From: Trichoplax adhaerens
Lineage: Eukaryota > Placozoa > Uniplacotomia > Trichoplacea > Trichoplacidae
Direction of reading: 5' to 3'
DNA: 64,000 nt
Assembly: GCF_000150275.1 (NCBI RefSeq)
Contig: NW_002060968.1
Span: 467,788 to 531,787, forward strand
The notes under the pieces are model-generated. The model made no database searches and was not told the origin of the DNA. It saw only the letters and a list, made by a program, of their open reading frames with translations. The position numbers and the translations under genes were made by a program. Shown here piece by piece: positions 61,149 to 64,000 of this stretch (positions are counted from its first letter, which is position 1; every line of letters starts with the position of its first letter).

Positions 61149-64000
61149 ATGCCAGATTCTACCCCGTTTTTCAATTTTAGTATGTATCCGAACAATGTAA
61201 AGGATGTGATAGACAGGATCATTGCGAATAACCAAGAGATCTTGAGGGAGAGTAGAATGGAATTAGAAAATTTAAATTATTGCAAGCGATCGATCCAATC
61301 TTCAAGTGATGTTGATTTCCATTTGCTTTGAATAACTTTCTTAGAATTGGTACTATTGAAAGATTGTTTCTTTGGGTTTAGCTAGAGCTGATGATCATGT
61401 CAAATTGAATTGATATTTAGGAAGAGATCGAAGTGAAAATCGCCATTTCCTTCAAAGACAACAACATAAATCAAGATCAGCATCTAAGTGTACGACCAAT
61501 CTTAAAAATTGGTGCGCTATTGCATGTTGTGCTTACCATTGATACTAAATTTCTTTTTTAAGTGAGATTAAAATGATCTAAATTTACCTTACGATTACGG
61601 TTGTAAAATTAGGATTTCTATGCCGATAAATGGCTTTAGGCCTAACCATAGACATTCATTTCAAAGAAGGTCTTATTCGGCGGATGCAGGTATACTTATG
61701 GTAGATTTAAAACTGATATACTTTCAATCCTATCAAAGTACAGAGATTTTAGAAAATTACGGTGCTTTATAGCATACACCATTATTAAATCCGTACATAC
61801 TATAACATTTGTAGATAGCAACAATTTTCTTCATTTTAGTTCCTCGGGACTGTCGCTGTACTTTTCAAGAACACTTTAGTTCAGATATTCAAGTTGGCAA
61901 ACAGTGTTCAAATCCCTGTAATACATCAGGAAGTAATGTTCTGATCAATAATAGGTCTGAGATTTCACTAAGAACACAGGTAAAGTATTGTTAAAGTGTA
62001 TCAACCTTATAATATTTGCTATGATTTACGGTGCGGTAGAGCAAAGGACTCGAATTAACCTAACTTATATCGCTGAAATCTTTTCAGGGTAAGCAAACTT
62101 TACATGGAGAAGAAACTAGCCACAGTATAAGACAAAGGTTTAACTCTTATTATATCATATTATGACTCCAATTAGATTTATACTTTCTAGAATAAATTTT
62201 GTTTCAATTAAATTTAATAGAAACTCTGAAAATATTTATAGAAAGCAATACAATGCAACCAATCCTAACAATATTTTCATCGATGATGGCAGGAAAAATA
62301 AAGCGCATAGTACACCAGATAATCTTATTTCTAAACCATTAGGCGATGAAATTTATCCGTGCCATGGTCGAAATCCCATGCACATAATTAATACATGATG
62401 AATTGTAATACGTTTATTTTTGCAATGTTTACTAGAAAATGTGAAGAAATTCATTTACAAGACTGCGAATAGAAATCTAAGCCATGACACGAGCTCCGTT
62501 TCAAATTCTTCTATCCAGACAGTCAATATGAACAGCTTAGAGGATCTTGATGATTTCCCTTCAAAATGGCAAGCTTGCCAAAAACAAACCGGAGAAATTC
62601 CAGTGTCTGAACTCAGTTCCTTTTTAATAAATTTAACTGCAGATAACAGCTTTACTTTAACCAAAAAAAGTCATGTCATGAATGGCAGCAGTGAAGAACT
62701 CTGTTTCTTCTGCCGCAGAAATGATTTCTTGGAGGGTCATGCTAATACAAAAAGCAATGTCAAGCCGTGTCCATTTTATGTCAAAATATCCAATTTCTAC
62801 TGCAAAAGAGAGGTTTACCAAATTGAAATGCAAGGATATCATAATCATGCTACGAAAAACAGTAAAGCTAATAATCAAGTCCGTCGAATTCTTCATCGCT
62901 CTGTAAGAGCATGGATCATTGCATGTCTTCGCTCAGGTATGAGTTCAAGACTTACATTTATGGCCAGCATTAATCGTCTAAATATTCCAGGAATAGGCTC
63001 GATCCCAACCAGTAGCAACAATGCGCGTTTATCATCGTCATCCAATTCGATCATCTGGAATCCAACGCTGAAGCAGATCATTAGTATTAAGAACAAATTA
63101 AGAAATGCTCATCAATGTCACATCAGCGATAACCATTGTGTACGAAAACTGATTTTAAAATACCGCAATGATGTAGTTTACATGAGCACTTTTGAAGACA
63201 CGGACGCTGTTAATCAATTTCTTGAAATAAGAAAAAAACATTTACATAAATCGAATTGCTCTATTGGTCTAACTCATGTACCCAAAGATTTATTTCTTTG
63301 CGTATTGCAAACGGATTTTATGCGTAAGCGTATGATAAAGATCCAAAAGATAAAGCAAGGAGATGCAATTTTGCATTATCATACCATAGATGGACTTGAC
63401 TGGCATGGTCAACCTATCGGATTATTATTATACAAAAACGAATTTGATGTCGCAGAAATTATCGCATACATAATATCATCAGAACCAATCGTTGAGCTGT
63501 TAAGTATTTCACTTTCTAAACTGGTTGAAGTTGGATTATCTCCTGATGCGGGGATAGTAACTGAATGGAACTATGTTGCTAGCTCTTATAAGTGTATTTT
63601 CGATGATTCATTCTCGATATTTATTAGTAGTTATCATTTAGTAGAAGGATGGAAGAGATGGTTAGTATCTGTAAAGAATCATCCCATTAATTTGACGCCT
63701 ACTGAAGCAGATCGCATTACAATATTAAACAAAGTTAAGACATTAGCAACAACTGACCAGGAAAATATTCATGCAGAAACGAAGCTAGGCTTATTTAATT
63801 ACTGTCGAGATAGAGGACTCCATCATATTATTGAGTATTATAACGAAAAATACGCAAATAATACCGCAAATAGGAAAATAAATGGCGGTATAGAATGGCA
63901 AACAACTGGGCAAGTGAGCGAAGATTGCTGGTGTTTACTATTCAAAGAGAAGGTTGCTAAATGGCTTCAGAATGGCAATCTGCATACTAGTATGGCATAT
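61149..64000 (+). CDS. MULE-transposase-derived zinc-finger-like protein 2 (3'-incomplete)
   Basis: A tandem paralogue of the gene at 57071, cut by the window end with its frame still open. Well-supported exons with matching phases are 61840-61979, 62088-62137, 62191-62366 and 62436 to beyond 64000. An ATG-started first exon at 61149 and a basic exon starting at 61421 are likely, but their donors and the link to 61840 are unresolved. The 61840 exon has a C-R-C...C-x-x-x-C cluster. In the large exon, a C-F-F-C...C-P-F...H-N-H module (62702 to about 62850) leads to R-A-W-I-I-A-C-L-R-S-G-M-S, F-E-D-T-D, F-L-C-V-L-Q-T-D, I-I-A-Y-I-I-S-S and W-K-R-W-L, each with a counterpart in gene 1. The positions expected for catalytic Asp are Tyr (I-L-H-Y) and Thr (G-I-V-T), so this copy also looks non-catalytic. 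Identity between the two is modest, so the duplication is not recent. Confidence 0.72.

Noticed and set aside
62657-63096. Several 67-79-codon frames on both strands
   Set aside because: They are shadows of the open plus-strand exon 62436-64000 of the second MULE-derived gene.
1-64000. tRNA or rRNA genes
   Set aside because: No GGTTCGANNCC-type B-box with a matching A-box or cloverleaf, and no rRNA-like conserved tract, was seen on either strand by eye. A tRNAscan/Infernal run would be decisive.

Overview
This is an AT-rich animal nuclear segment. It has multi-exon genes with consensus GT-AG introns, intronless rhodopsin-class GPCRs, retrotransposon solo LTRs and long gene-poor spacers. The combination best suggests an early-branching metazoan, and a placozoan (Trichoplax-like) is my leading guess. 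That guess is inference: no rRNA, tRNA or mitochondrial marker is present to fix the taxon.

Layout. 1-10.9 kb has no supported gene. It carries diverged tandem repeats (about 1.6-2.0 and 9.4-9.8 kb) and two near-identical solo LTRs (7010-7595, 7794-8380). An intronless class A GPCR lies at 10951-11946 (minus), and a paralogue with the same motif departures at 24242-25261 (minus). The spacer between them holds an older solo LTR (20057-20625) and weak coding fragments near 14.1 and 22.0-22.8 kb. 25.3-31.0 kb is gene-free, with a 122-bp-period tandem array (26.2-27.0 kb) and a 74-bp duplication (28.1-28.3 kb).

Two large paralogous plus-strand genes dominate the middle: LRR-A (31019-38252, 19 exons, 511 aa) and LRR-B (46626-51830, 20 exons, 545 aa). 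I assembled both by hand from splice sites. Each encodes a signal peptide, a cysteine-rich LRR N-cap, 15 or 16 leucine-rich repeats with one repeat per 72-nt (rarely 69-nt) exon, an unusual six-cysteine C-cap, and a hydrophobic C-terminal tail that looks like a GPI-anchor signal. All repeat exons are bounded by phase-2 introns. A 442-bp solo LTR sits directly behind a splice donor of LRR-A, and a sister copy lies just downstream of the gene.

At the right end are two tandem plus-strand paralogues: a five-exon, 914-aa gene (57071-60243) and a second that runs off the window (about 61149 to beyond 64000). Both look derived from Mutator-like (MULE) transposases: a zinc-finger-like Cys/His module is followed by a transposase-like core in which the expected catalytic acidic residues are replaced. 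They are probably domesticated, non-catalytic DNA-binding proteins.

The GPCRs and the LRR proteins are both predicted cell-surface receptors. The LRR genes share the exon design known for LGR and glycoprotein-hormone-receptor ectodomains but lack any 7TM exon. No operon, CRISPR array, tRNA or rRNA was seen.
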